A stretch of DNA of 64,000 nt from Lentinula raphanica (taxonomy: Eukaryota; Basidiomycota; Agaricomycetes; Agaricales; Omphalotaceae): assembly GCA_027919835.1 (NCBI GenBank), contig JANVFP010000022.1, positions 434,001-498,000 on the forward strand, given 5' to 3'. How positions within the stretch are numbered: the stretch's first letter is position 1; the number at the start of each line of letters is the position of its first letter. A program made the position numbers and the translations under genes. Below are positions 1-12,286 of this stretch, piece after piece. Under the pieces are notes generated by a model, which did no database searches, had not been told where the DNA came from, and saw only the letters and a program-made list of their open reading frames with translations.

Positions 1-764
1 GCTTTAGATCATCCTCTTGAGTTCCTTTACCAGCCTCCCGGGACCTGGGGTTTCGTGTTCAACAAGCAGGTCGTAGTTCAGTATACCAGAGATCTAGCGT
101 CAGTGACTCAAGGACCTGTATTTCACGAAATAGAAGGACGACCATACGATGAGGGCCGTGATCGTGCACATTTGAAGGACTTGGGGTATAAAGTTGACGA
201 CGTCCAAGACACAGCAGTCATGTTGTTGACACGTAGCACGAATTCGTACAAGCTGAGACACAGCGGTCAGATGCATCCAATTATATTTGGGATGCGAGTT
301 TTGGGGGGCAGCGCTGGGTGGATCACGGCTCCTAGCACATCGTCCAGTGACCACTTGTATGAGTGGCTTCTGTCGACTCTGAAGCAGAAAGATACTTGTG
401 AGTTGTTTTGCTGTTATGTGCGTGGGGGCTACCTATTAATATCTGCGTCTGTAATATAGCTAGTGATTCGAAGCCTGTCGAATTTCTATCTAAACCTCCT
501 GCGATTGTTTTCGACAAGAGGATAGGATATTTTCTGGATTCAGACGATCGTCCCACGTCGATGATCACGTACAACAAGGAGAAGTATGGAGAGTTGAAAG
601 ATTTTGGGTTGAAGACAAAGTTTGTTGATGGATGCATGTTGATGTTGCCGGGCGAGCGGTTTCTGATTACGTTCGACCAGTTAGTTGAAGCAGGTCTTCT
701 CACTGCCGAGGACATCACCGACTCAAGGAAAAAACTTACAAGATGGCTTGTGGCGGTTGGATAG
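1..764 (+). CDS. Hypothetical protein, 5' end outside window
   Basis: The reading frame is open from base 1, so the start lies upstream. Exons are 1..397 and 460..764, split by a 62-bp GT-AG intron that keeps phase. About 234 codons are visible. I recognise no domain, signal peptide or membrane segment; the protein looks soluble and globular, rich in charged and aromatic residues, and ends with RKKLTRWLVAVG. It converges on BRO1, which ends at 1455 on the other strand. A lineage-specific basidiomycete protein is the likeliest class. The coding call is fairly safe because both exons share phase across a clean intron; function is unknown. Confidence 0.6.
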
Positions 765-1454
765 GCGAGTAGTGCTTCCGATGGTATTAGATTGTACTGT
801 ACTACCCCCACCTCCCCCCTTTTTCTCGCCCACTGTCTTACTCAATCTGTCACATAGAGGAAGAGACGTGCTGTCTTCTTTGTTTGCATGTATGTCTGGT
901 GATCCACGGAAATTCATTCTCTGATGAACGAATGAAACATCATGCACCATCCTTCTACATGTTGCTACAGTCTACTACAGGGGGCAAGACGTACCAGAGA
1001 GGACTGTGATTGTTAAACAGGCAAGATGAAATGTAGCACGCAGTAATCGCCGTCTGGGGCAGGATAAGACGTTCGGCTTGCTCAGTTGATTCTTTCGGTT
1101 TCTTCCAAGCGTATCGCGAGTCGTCGGAACTGTAGATATTCTAAGCCGTGCTCGACAGAGCACTCAGCCTTCAACATAACAGGAGACAAGCGACAAGTCA
1201 CACTGCGGGGTAAGTCACTCTCGATAGTAATTTCGGGAACATACCTCGTACGGTCTGAGGTCAAAGTAAGTAAACGACACGTTTGATCCATGACTTGAGC
1301 TTGTTGTCTCGCAAGGGAAACAATGTGCGGGGACGAAAAATTGTGCTTCGCCTTGCGAGAGGCGATGTTGAGAATTCATGTGATCTGACTCTTAGGAAAG
1401 CTGAGAGGACTAGTCCTCAGATCATATACGCAAGCCAGACCATGACATGTCGAT
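765..1454. other. Intergenic region with a hairpin
   Basis: Region between two converging genes. It starts with a C/T-rich tract near 806-830, typical of a 3' untranslated region. The only structure I see is a perfect 10-bp inverted repeat, arms 1307..1316 and 1351..1360. Short open frames here show no protein-like composition. Confidence 0.5.
1307..1360. repeat. Inverted repeat, 10-bp arms
   Basis: TCTCGCAAGG at 1307..1316 is matched by its exact reverse complement at 1351..1360. A nested CAAT/ATTG pair inside the 34-nt loop could extend the stem. No function is evident. Confidence 0.6.
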
Positions 1455-4400
1455 TTATCTACCGTTCCCATAACCCTGATTTACGCCATAGCCTCTAGGA
1501 TCCTGATATCCTGAGTATCCTTGTTGCGGATGAGATTGAGGTTGAGGCGGGGGAGGTGGGAATCCTTGATACCCTTGGAAAGATGGTTGCTGTTGTTGCT
1601 GTTGTGGAGGTGGAGGTGGCGGTTGGGTGTTATAACCGCCGCCATAGCTTTGTTGAGGCCTCAAATCAGGTGACTGGAAACCTCCATAAGGCTGCTGAGA
1701 AGGAGGAGGAGGAGGCGAGCTATACTTTTCATAGCTCCCATTTCCACTGTAACCCCCATAACCCTGTTGCTGCGTCTGGGGAGGAAATCCGCCGCCATAT
1801 GGCTGCTGTCCCTGCTGTCGCGACGTTGATGGAGGGGGCGGAGGAGAGGTAGACGAACCACCAAAGTTAAACATCCCCAAATTTGCATATGGATCAGGAG
1901 GAGGTGGAGGTGGAGACATTAAGCTAGACAGTGTAGCAAACTGAGGTGGGGGAGGAGGAAGATTCCCGTATGACTGATATTGTTGACTCTGATTGTGTTG
2001 ACTTGCAGGACTGGATGCCGGATAGGAGGGATGATTGTTTGCATATGAAGATTGTGATGCAGGACGCGGCGGCGGCATGTAATGCGGTGGTGGTTGTTGA
2101 GGGCTATGTGAAATTGGCGGTGTGGGAGTGTTTCTCCATTGTGTTTGACTCTGATTATGCGGAGAAGCATACGAAGGTGTAGCTGGCGGTGGTTTTGAGG
2201 GATTAGCGAAGCTCATTCCTGCCAGCGACGCACTCAAATCATCACCCGAAGTTGAACTCGGTGGGGGTGGTGGGAGAGGTGGTGGTGGTCCGCCAGCCCG
2301 TTGGCCTGTGAGATTTGACGCCACAGATCCTGCGCCACCACTCGAAAGTCTTTTCTCTACTTCGAGCTGCCTTACCAACCCATCACGTTCCCTGGTCCGT
2401 CGATCGACAAAATCTTTTGTAGTCGTTTCTAACGTGGAGACTAGTTGTGATAGATCGGTATAGAATGCAAGGCCCTTGCTGTTTTCCGGGTTAGAACATC
2501 TTTGGATGATGCACGAAGCGAATACTCACGCGATCCCATCCCTCACTTCCATATAAACATCCCGAGCCCTTCCAAAACGCACGACGAGCTCTTTCTTGCG
2601 CTTTTCTCGTTCTTCCCACCTTCGTGCTAGACCTGGACCACAACAGTGAGCGAATGAATGGCTAGAGAGTAAGAGTATTGTCATCACCATTTCTTCCTCC
2701 TCCACTCATCCTGTGAACTCTTTTACCACCGCCAACTTCACGCAATTTCTTCCAGAATGCTCCAACTTCGCTCAGCACTGTCTCCTGCTGTATGACCGTT
2801 TGTTCGATTCGTTGCTGATACGGTCTGAATTTTTCTAGTTCCGCTGCGAACAGTGTAGGCTCGACGGAAGTGTTTCGACGATTCAGGAGCAGAAGATGAG
2901 AGACGTCGTCTGTTTGAATCTACCACAAGATGATGCATTAGAACGGTTGAACTAGCGATTATAGGCAATTCACAACCTACCTTGTCTTTCAAATCCTTCA
3001 ATACTTCTCCTCTTTCCCTCGAAATTTTACTCAATCTCCCGAGCCGTTCGTCGATCTCGCTCACTAACTCGCCAATCAAGGCTCGTTCTTTGGCTTCTTC
3101 ATCATTGCTGAGTCCTTCGTCTAGGTCGAGTAAGCTTCGAGTGCGTTCACCGCGTTCACCCTCTGGATTGCTCATTGCGCGCGCGAATAGGTCTTCCAGT
3201 TCGCCTTCCCTCCCCCAGCCAAGCAATATCCCAACATCGGCTCTTGCTCCTTCCCAAAGTACTTCTACCTGCTTATCACTACCCTCGGCTTTGCCTAGAT
3301 GGTCCTGATATTCCTTCAACTCCCTTCTCATGTCCCTCGTGATAGACGCACTGGGCTCTTGTGTGAACTTGACACCATATTGAACACGCAGAGTTTCCGT
3401 GGTGTGGGATTCTTGAGATAGGTTGGAGGATATAGAGGAGAGGATCGAGTGGACGTTTGATTTGTGTTGTGCCAGTTGAGATAGAAGGGAGGTCAAAGGA
3501 TCGCGGGACTCGAATGATGTGATTTCATCGGTCCATCTCCGAACTTCTGGTGGGATGATATCTGCTTCATCATCATCGTCCGCCGATTCCCTCAGGATGG
3601 CCTTGAATTTAGACAAACCCTCCCTGACACCCATAGCATCGATTGCACTCCGAGTTTGACTCTCGGCCAGCTCCACTCTCTCCACTTCTCCTCTCACCAG
3701 TTTCGCCTTCTCCTCAGAATAAACTGATGCACTTTCATGGACACTGAGAGGAATTAACCTCAAGAATATGTCCTGTCCGATAACCTTTTGCACTTCAGGA
3801 GCACCATACACCTCTTGTATTGAGATCGGAGTGGCAACCAAGGCTACTGAGGTTGTTTCGATTTGAGGGAGAGAGTCAGCATTGGGGAGAACGGCGTTGT
3901 AGATGAGATCATTCTCGCGTTGAGCAGTGGATTTGGCGTCGGAACAGAGGGAAAGATGAGCTTTGATTCGGTCGGAAAGGGCGGATGCAGCATCGGCAGG
4001 TAAGGTAGGGGAAGCGTTTGGATTTGGGTTGAAAGCGGAACAAAGCGATTGGGATTCTTTGGCGAGTGATTCAGCTAGAGTCAGACGAACGAGGGCATCT
4101 CCATGTTTCGATTGAGCTTTATCGGCGAGGGAACGGTAGTACTGGGCAAGGGAGGAGATATATTTTGCTTTGATCTGGGTCATTGTCAGTCGGAACAGAG
4201 TCATTTAGAGATCAACACCATACTTGTATTAGCGTAACCCAGTTCCTGTCGAAGATCCCCTTGCCCATGAACTCCTTTACTTGCTCCGTCAACGCAGTAT
4301 ACATCGCTGCCGTCTGGGCTGCGACTTTACTAACAAGACCACTACCTTTCTTCTCCTCTGTGCATTTCTCCAGAAACACCTCAGTCGCCTGAGCTAGAAT

Positions 4401-4922
4401 CAGGGCTACTAAGAACTTGATGACCTCCCTGCTCAGATCCGTTGAAGGAGCGTGAAGAAAGTTGTCATTGATATATGTGAGCATTCCGGCGCAAGTGCGG
4501 AAGTAGTGGAAAGCTCGTTTGATCCCTTCTGGATCTGAACGGCTCTGTGAAGCAGCAAGAGAGGAGTGAACGGATGCGATCTGGAATAAGATTGAAGCCT
4601 TTTCGAAGGCGATACTGGTTTGTGTTGTCAGTTTCCCTGTGAACGCGTCCCTCCAAGGAAAGGTCACTCGGATTTCTGAAAACCTCAACTCTAGCAGCTC
4701 GAGCTGGCCAAAGTATTTGTACAACAGATCCCTGGCCGTGGAATCGCTGCCTGCCCCTCGTACTGCGTCTTGTCTACATCGTTGAAGTGACGCACATTCC
4801 GTAGCGTAGCTGTCTGGACTTTCGCCATAGGACTGGGAGATGAGATGTCGAATCGGCGTCGTCCAGTCGACATCGTCTGTGGATTTGAGAGGGATAGAGA
4901 TCATTGGCGATTGATTTGCCAT
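1455..4922 (-). CDS. BRO1: BRO1/ALIX-family ESCRT-associated protein
   Basis: This is a BRO1-domain protein acting at endosomes, where family members bind ESCRT-III (Snf7) and help sort ubiquitinated cargo into multivesicular bodies. Exons on the minus strand are 4224..4922, 2981..4174, 2688..2919, 2530..2632 and 1455..2478, giving about 1083 residues. The N-terminal 380 residues match a BRO1 domain (MISIPLKSTDDVDW, EKASILFQIASVHSSLA, FLEKCTEEKKGSGLVSKVA). The middle is helical and charged, as in the V domain, and the last 280 residues are rich in Pro, Gln, Tyr and Gly. Yeast Bro1 is shorter (844 aa), so the tail is long. PalA/Rim20, a paralogue in pH signalling, is the main alternative. It starts 91 bp from the divergent MIC10 gene. 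Confidence 0.9.
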
Positions 4923-5013
4923 TGTGGTAAAGAATAGAGTGAGGGAAAGTGACAGTCACTGCCACGGGTTGATGTCACTTTACGGTCTTTCCAGGTCTTT
5001 CCCATCATCCATC
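4923..5013. promoter_or_regulatory. Shared divergent promoter, BRO1/MIC10
   Basis: Only 91 bp separate the two divergent start codons, so both 5' untranslated regions and core promoters must overlap here or extend into the neighbouring gene. No clear TATA box is visible. Confidence 0.55.
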
Positions 5014-5835
5014 ATGTCCTCCTCAAAACCTGTATCGAGTGAAGATATCATAGGTCAAAAGGTGCTTTAATACTCCACCTTACTTGTAATAAACCCATTG
5101 ATGTTCATCTAGTACGACCGCTGCTGTACGTGGACAAACCTATTCGAGCCTGGCGTTTCGTACTAACGGAAGTTTTTGGATGTTCAACCTCTTCGTTCCT
5201 GCCCTCCTTCAACCCCCAATCCGTTTGGGCTCTGTTCGAAAAACTATAAACATATTTACCATCTCCGACCCATACTCCTGGTCTATTTCACTTTTGTCAA
5301 TTTCGGATAAACTCCATCGCGACTTCTAACCACAACCGATGCACTGAACGCTGTATAATACCCCTCCAACCCTCGCGATATTCAGTGGCAGATTTCCTCG
5401 TGAAAACGTATGTTCTACCTAATCATTGACCGACGTCCATGGCCCACCACTTTACACGGCCTTTTTGCGTTCTGATTCCTGCTTCAACATGTGTTACCCA
5501 CTCGTTCTTCTGCTTCTATCACACCTTCTCGTCTTCATATACTCATTCCATTCTCTCTCTAGAGGAGTCGGGTTCAGCGTAGGAGTCGTCGCTTCGGTCA
5601 TTCTTTTCAAACGTCGGTCTTGCCTTGTTCTGTCCCTGTCCCTCATCAAACCTCACTACTATGTAAAACAGGTCGTACTTTCCCTATCGCTCTCTCGACC
5701 GGCTTTGGCGCTGGCGCGGCCTACGCTGATTGTGACCGGTCGTTCAACCCGGCTAGAATACCTGGAACAAGAATAATTCCTGCTTCTCCTTCACCTTCTG
5801 GAACGGCCCCGGATGAGCACAAACATCAGGTCTAG
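5014..5835 (+). CDS. MIC10: MICOS complex subunit Mic10
   Basis: Mic10 is a small inner-membrane protein that oligomerises to bend cristae junctions in mitochondria. Exons are 5014..5061, 5113..5125, 5386..5407, 5563..5612 and 5672..5835, giving 98 residues, the usual size. The protein has the Mic10 opening SSEDIIGQKYDRCLADF, then two short membrane segments with glycine repeats (GVGFSVGVVASVILF and ALSTGFGAGAAYA), and the conserved DCDRSFNP that follows. The gene is fragmented: exon 2 is only 13 nt, exon 3 only 22 nt, and the second intron is 260 bp. The last intron must use a weak GTCGGT donor to keep KRRTFPIALS in frame. Family identity is very secure; the tiny exons are inferred from frame and homology. 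Confidence 0.88.
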
Positions 5836-6120
5836 AGCGGAAGATTCGGTGGTATACCAAACCAGCTTGTCCAGAACGGTAGTAACATTGTGTGTATGCT
5901 CGCTACCACCAAAGGAGGGAAAGGAATCATTGCAGTTACTTCCCCATTTCGCACAGTTAACTTAGAATCGACTGTAGACTGTAGAGTAATCCTAACTTCC
6001 TTTTTCTCAAGTTTGTGAATCGTCGAACGTGTTTGGATTATGGAAATCAATTCATGAGTAACACATTTGGGTATAGCGAAGAAGGCAGAAGAATCCTGTG
6101 ATGAAAAAATGGATGTGCTC

Positions 6121-7718
6121 TCAAGTCATCCGTCGTCGGACGACTGGTGGGGCAGGAGTTGTAAAGTTTCCAGCAGGGGCTGAAGGCAAACTAGTAGTAG
6201 TATTCATCACTGGTTGCCCATTAGCTTCTTGATGCGACGATGTCATCCCGACCATACGCTCAACCACCGCCTGCGCCTGATCCCAATCCAGCGGTTCGTC
6301 TTCTTCTCCTCCCGAGCCGGGCTCATTTCCAGCACCGAGTCCCCATCCGCCTATACTCGCCCGAGGAGCAGTAACCGTGGCCGTCGTCGAACTACCTGTT
6401 GGAGTCCCCGGAGGTAACTCTGGGCTTTTCAACGAGTCCAAAAACTCCCTCTCCCTCTGCCTCTCGATCTCAGCATCACCGAACATGCCAGGATCCATCA
6501 CCATGTTACGAGGCACGTCCAGCTCACCACCTTCGTCCGTGCTAGGATTCAGATGCGAATCAAGGAAAGAAGATTTGCTGAAGCCGCCTTGAGCTGTGAG
6601 CCGTTTCCCTGCGATACGACCTCGACGATCGCGTGGGGTGTTTCCGCTGAAGAAGTTGGGTGCCCGAGGGCCCGAGCCATTTAGACTGATCCCACTCCCA
6701 ATGTGGCTGATACCAGGATGACGGTGCCGGGAAGGGACAGACAAACCGGGAACAGAACGCCCACGGCCTGGTTTGTTGAAGGTGGATTGATAATGCAATC
6801 GGGAAGCAGAACGAACGATTCGGAGAAGGTCTGTAATAGCAGCTTCTCCAGAGGATAGGTTTGTTAGACCCGAGCTGCCGCCGGCGATACCTAGTGAAAG
6901 CGTCTGAGGTCGTGGCCGAGACTGAGCGGAGAGTACCAGCAACATCTGCTGCATGCGTGGAGGAGTTTCATATAACGGCTCCTGATGTGAATTCTTGTTC
7001 GGATTCGTGTTTGAGGTAGCGGAGAGCCGTGCATATAAACGAGTGAAAAGAGGAAGAATAATCTTGTCACGAAAAGAGCAGAGAGCTACGGTGCGAACAT
7101 CGATATAAGATGATGACATGCCCAGGGAAGATGAGATCGACATCGACGGTTTGGATTGTTTCGAACTGGACGTTGTTCGTGAAGGTGAACTTGGTCGTTT
7201 CGTACCGCGATAGAGGGAGGAAAGAAGGGGATCGGTTTGCAGAGGGAGTAACACGCCCTCGACATAAGTGAGTACTTGATCCCAGAAGAAGCCCCAGAGC
7301 TCAACAACTCTAGAGATAAGCTTGTCGTCTTCTGTGCCAGATAGTTTCGCATTCAGCGTAACCATGCCCGAGGAGAGTAGTTCGGAAGTGTCATTCTCGA
7401 GCGTTGACAATGCCTTGGACGGTGCGGCGGAAACGACGGATGAGATATGTCGTCTGACAAGAAGATTTAGGTCTTCACTGGACGATCAAGCTTAGGATAG
7501 ATGGGATGCTGACCAGAGGATAACTTGGCTCACATTGGTACTCTTAACGGCTCTCCATTGAAGAGCGGTAGCAGATTTACATGAAGTACACCCCAGGGAT
7601 CGTTAGATGAAGATGAGGAAGATGAAGAGGAGACTTGAGAAGAGATCGACGGATTGGGTAGCGGAGACGAACTACTAGAAGGAACAGGGCCAAGTCGGTG
7701 CATGGTATGAACAACCAT
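6121..7718 (-). CDS. HbrB/PRR5-type TORC2 subunit
   Basis: The protein carries an HbrB domain, found in Aspergillus HbrB, fission yeast Bit61 and animal PRR5, all subunits of TOR complex 2, which controls actin polarity and hyphal branching. Two exons, 7534..7718 and 6121..7477, flank a 56-bp intron; the product is 513 residues. After a Ser-rich leader the diagnostic blocks appear at the start of the domain: NGEPLRVPIEDLNLLVRRH, then VVELWGFFWDQVLTYVEGVL, LPLQTDPLLSSLYRG, and CSFRDKIILPLFTRLYARL. The C-terminal half is low in complexity, rich in Ser, Pro and Gly, and probably disordered. The stop lies 285 bp past the MIC10 stop, on the opposite strand. Confidence 0.88.
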
Positions 7719-9046
7719 ACATCAGTCAATTCTGATTTGTCAAGCAAGCCTCTGCAAACCTAACCCAACTTTTCACTTACGACTGCTCCCAGAGTGCTCC
7801 TCAATCTTTCTTTTCAAACGAAGGTTTGTAAAAATGTGTTTTGTTACATAGGACATGTACTCAGAGTCTCCCGAGCCAGAATTCTCGAGGGAGAAGATGA
7901 AGTCGTTCTCTCAGAGGCGACTTTCCTTTATCCTTATCCATGACCCTATTCATCTTCACCTTCTTTTATACTCATGCCACTTCCTCGTATCTTGCCCTGC
8001 ATGATTATCACCTGCATATCTACTCAAGGCCTCCTCGGTGCACAGGATCCGGTCTCGATCTCGCCCTTGGCTGTTCTCGACGATACAACTTGAAGGAGCG
8101 TATCGTCTTCCAAAATTCTTGTTTGTGGAACGAAGTGTATAAGAAGTGCTTGCCTTGTCCGATCGGTTGAAGAAGGCCAAGGTGAATAGTGCGCAGCCGC
8201 TGAATGTTGCAGCTCAAGTTCTGATACTGGACAAAACTCGTCACTGGGAAGGCGACCAAGGGCTGCAGGATTGGATCAAAAGCAAATTCGATATTCTTCT
8301 TCGTACCCTCCCCAGGGAAATAAGGCGGTAGGATGATGAACAGTCTTGGAGGTGGTGACTGGAGGAGTTTCAGCGACGTCTTACATATCACAAACCACAA
8401 TCCGGCTAGGCTGAAGAATATGTTCATACACTGTCCCTCTAGATGAAATGTCTTCAGAAATTTCGATTACTATGCGTCGCGCGTTCAAAGAAAACATTCC
8501 ATCGCAGAAAGAAAATCATCTCCACTGAAAACAGTCAGGAGTCACGTCTTGCAGGGCCCAGGCAGTGCTTCCTTGGTCTGTGTCTGTGTCTGTATTGCTG
8601 TTGATGAGCTGGAAACATGAGTAATAGATGACCGACTGCAGTACATGAGAGTGAACGTTCTCAAATTTCGCTATTTTCGCTATTTGCCACTAGGTTTTGT
8701 CGCTATTTGCCCTTCGTCCACGGAGTCAGATGGTCGAGGAAGTCTCTTTTGGGGTTCACCTAAGACGAGGCGTTTGTATAACACAACTGCAGACTGCATG
8801 AAAACGTGGGCTTCCTTAGTGGCGAAGGCTTCACTTACAACCTGTAACTACAATCATAGGGAATGTAGTAAGCATTAATCGCACGCGTCGCTGCTGGAGG
8901 GTCAAAGATAGCCTTGAACCGGAAGACATGATAAATTGGCTAAGGCCCTGAGGACGTTGGTGGACGTTGCTGAAAGAGAATGATGTTTTACTGAGCGCTG
9001 GTGGGCGTCTAATCAATCTCTCCTTCTCCCATCTCGGTTCAAACCA
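7719..9046. other. Intergenic region with unresolved coding-like fragment
   Basis: This 1.3-kb stretch lies between the divergent HbrB-type gene and uL14m. Around 8146..8331 on the plus strand there is an open frame with protein-like composition (NSAQPLNVAAQVLILDKTRH) ending at a TAG, and an ATG at 7855 opens another frame. I could not join them into one gene with good splice sites and recognise no family. It may be a gene remnant. The rest (8430-9046) shows only short direct repeats such as CGCTATTT near 8670-8706. Confidence 0.35.
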
Positions 9047-9558
9047 ATGATTGGCCTCAAAAGTACACTTAATGTTAAACACTCACTCGTCTTTGTGCCA
9101 GTATCACTAACTGACATGGTACATGATAGGTCATAGATAACTCTGGCGCTCTAATCGTAGAATGTGTCAACGTCCTCAAAAATAAGGTCAACAACCGTTG
9201 GGGTTCTGTCGGCGACGAAATCGTCTGTGTCGTCAAGAGTGCTCGACCGATATCTGCCGCAGCCCAAGCTTCCTTGACTGCCGTCAAGGTTCGTCGAGGA
9301 GACGTCCGCCGTGCGGTCATCGTACGCACAAAAAAGCCTGTCCAGAGACCTGACGGGAGGTTCATTCGGTTTGACGACAATGCTGCGGTCCTCTTGAACA
9401 ACAAACGGGAGATGCTAGGCACGAGGATAGGTGGTGTTGTGAATGCGGATTTGAAGTTGAAGGGATGGGGGAAGATTGCAGCTGTTGCACCCAAAGTTTG
9501 TTTCTCATCCTCTCTGACATATAACGATCTCCAATCTCTCCGTGTCTAGGCAATATGA
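9047..9558 (+). CDS. MRPL38: Mitochondrial large-subunit ribosomal protein uL14m
   Basis: The product is a uL14-family ribosomal protein. The length (133 aa) and bacterial-type sequence point to the mitochondrial large subunit, where the yeast member is named Mrpl38. Exons are 9047..9073, 9130..9495 and 9550..9558. It begins with the family start [17 protein letters not shown] and includes [34 protein letters not shown] and GTRIGGVV. The first exon codes nine residues and the last exon only Ala-Ile-stop, so both ends were set by splicing back into frame. No separate mitochondrial targeting peptide is visible, as is common for this family. Confidence 0.9.
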
Positions 9559-9893
9559 TTTTCTAAAGCTCAGAACTCGAAGCCGCATCATGTTATACTT
9601 AGAGGCTTTGGTGAATTGTTGCCACCATCGGCCACGGCCCACAAAGGACTCGGAGGATGAAACCGAGGGTTGAATCTTTCGAGAACCTGCGCCAATCAGC
9701 AGTTTGCTGTTCCGAGAACGACCTCAGCAGTTTAAATCATACCTCTTCTTATCTACTATAGTCTGTATGATGTACTTGAGCTTTTGGAAACGCAGACAGC
9801 AGTGAGCACGATTGTTGAACGTGGGAGTTTGAAAATGTTGGCGCGTCTTGGAAAATATGAACTCGCTTCACAACCACTTTTATTGTTTTGATC
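9559..9893. other. Intergenic region, uL14m to PAC1
   Basis: 335 bp holding the 3' region of uL14m and the PAC1 promoter. No motif or structure stands out. Confidence 0.4.
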
Positions 9894-11807
9894 ATGTCTT
9901 CAATTCTCTCGGAGAGGCAGCAGGATGATCTGTAAATATCATTCGCTCTCAATGTCCTTCTCAGCATCTAACTTATCTAGAGGCACAAGGCGATGCTGGA
10001 TTATCTCCACACCAATGGTTTCCACAAAACATACGACCAGTTCAAGGCCGAACTGCCTAATGTGATTCTCCTAGTTACTGGCTCTCTTGCGAGACTCATC
10101 TCAATGCTCATACAGCAAGCCGACTTCCAACCTGATCCATCTGCAAAGACTAGTGGGCTGCTCGCAAAAAAGTGGACGAGTGTGATCAGGATGCAGAAGA
10201 AAGTACGCGCGCGTTGTCGTCATTATCGTTTGAAGCTTCTCAACAATCACCCTTATTAACCCCTCCATAAATGTCCCATATTCTCTAGATAATGGAACTA
10301 GAAGCTCGTCTAGCTCAAGCTTTAGAAGACAACTCGCATATGGCACTACCGAATGGGACTGGCGGGAAACAGTCCAACACCGATTGGCTACCTACCGCAA
10401 GTTCTGCAAAGCATACACTGACAGGACATCGAGGGACCGTCAACGCTGCTGCTTTTCATCCAATATACTCCGTAGTAGCTACCGCAAGCGACGACTTTAC
10501 TGTCAAAATTTGGGATTGGGATTCCGGGGAGCTCGAGCGAACGCTGAAGAGTCATACAAAGAGAGTTTCGGATTGCCAGTTCAACTCCACTGGAACAACC
10601 CTTGGTAAGCAAAACTCATATCGCTGCTTCTCTGCGTTGAATATCCTCGCTGATCGCTGGTATTAGTTACGTGCGGATACGATCTGTTTATCAAGCTATG
10701 GAACGTCGAGAATGATTATCAGAATTTTGCAACCTTGAGAGGACACGAGCATTCCATTTCCTCAGCTCGCTTTCTTCCTGGTGACGATAAGATCGTTAGC
10801 TCAAGTCGCGATCATAGCCTAAGGATATGGGACATCGCATCGACGTGAGTTTCTCATTTGTGCTTATCCTACCAACCTTGCAAAGCTCATGCACACCCTT
10901 CTATTGGTAGTCACTGCATTAAAGTCATAACCCCACATGACGCTTGGATACGGTGCGCTGTACCCTCAGACGATGGGCGGCTGATCATCACTGCTGCTGG
11001 TGATCATGTACGTGCAGCTCACGCTTTGTCTCATTGTCTAATTTGACATTTCCTCGAAAATAGACCTCAAAGGTCGTCGAGCTAGCTTCAGGAGATGTGA
11101 AAGCCGAGTTTCGAGGGCACGAAAACGACGTCGAAGCAGCAGAATTCTGTCCACCTCATGCTGTTGCTGCCGTTCGCGAGCTCGTGGCGGTCAAGGTTCG
11201 TAGCTTTGAGTTTATGTTCGCTCATCAATTAATCGTTCAACGTGTAGGCCCCTCAAGGTGCACAAGCGTTGGCCAATCAAGGACCTGTGTTCGCAGTTAC
11301 CGCATCCAGGGACAAAACAGTGAAGATATGGGACATTCATAGTGGACAATGTCTTCATACCCTAGTAAGTCTGCCTTCCATTCACATTTCATACACCAGT
11401 TTTTGCGAACGTTTACTAACCTCTTTCACTCATTACTTTGCAGCATGGCCATGACGACTGGGTGCACGCCATCGTGTTTCATCCAAATGGCCAATACATG
11501 CTCACTGCAGCGGATGATCATACCATACGAATTTGGGATCTCAAGACTGGACGATGCACTCGCAAGATCGAAGCTCATGTACAGTTTGTAACGTCCATGT
11601 CTTGGGGTAGGCAAGTAGTCGGCACCACTCAGAGTTCAGACAAGGACTCTCATGCTGGGCCGAGACTGGTGAACGTGATTGCGACTACTGGTAGTGACCA
11701 GGTGTGTTGAGACTTTTTTGCTCGTGCGTTAGAGACGTCTTCTCTGATTAATGATTGCTTGTGTCTTGCTCTCCAAGTCGGTGAAAATCTGGGTACCTAC
11801 ACGATGA
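9894..11807 (+). CDS. PAC1: Dynein regulator PAC1/LIS1/NudF
   Basis: PAC1/LIS1 binds the dynein motor ring and is needed for nuclear migration along hyphae. Ten exons: 9894..9931, 9983..10061, 10116..10202, 10289..10604, 10667..10844, 10911..11007, 11064..11195, 11248..11364, 11444..11701 and 11778..11807; 443 residues, normal for the family. The N-terminus is a LisH motif ([18 protein letters not shown]), followed by the conserved [12 protein letters not shown] and a short coiled coil ([15 protein letters not shown]). Seven WD40 repeats follow, including [31 protein letters not shown] and [10 protein letters not shown], and the protein ends SVKIWVPTR. All splice phases agree, and I see nothing missing or broken. 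Confidence 0.95.
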
Positions 11808-12286
11808 GATGTTATCATTATTGCCACGCTTCTTCGTTTCTTTCTTTCTGTCCCTCCGTCATTGATGCACCTTTAACGCTACTTACTACATACTTTTTGA
11901 CTCCTCTAACCTGAAGTCCTCTGATAATAATATACCACATTCCTTCAACGTCTTTTCTTTCGAATTCCGTCAGTCGAGTGTATAGATACTTACGAGGATC
12001 GTCACATCCATTCCTTCCTTCATTCACTACTCTTGCGATCCGTATCATCAAGTTCATGACCAAACAATTCATCCTTAGACAGCTTTAGATGCCTGTTGAC
12101 TGGTCTCGAGAATCGGAGCTTCACCGACGCATCGGAGCTCGATGGGACATGATAAGATCTACACTATCCAATCAAACCTCTCACAACAGCTTACAACTCT
12201 CTATCTAGTCTAGTCATCCTGTCAAGTCATACAGCGTACATAGATAAGCGGAACGCGGTACTATTTGACGCATGCCAACTTGAACA
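11808..12286. other. Intergenic region, PAC1 to transcription factor
   Basis: 479 bp with the PAC1 3' region and the promoter of the Zn2Cys6 gene. Pyrimidine-rich early part, nothing else notable. Confidence 0.4.

Noticed and set aside
332..811. 159-codon minus-strand frame opposite the first gene
   Set aside because: It mirrors a spliced plus-strand frame with better coding character.
8020..8427. 135-codon minus-strand frame in the HbrB/uL14m gap
   Set aside because: Composition is unlike a folded protein and it overlaps a more protein-like plus frame; no family match.
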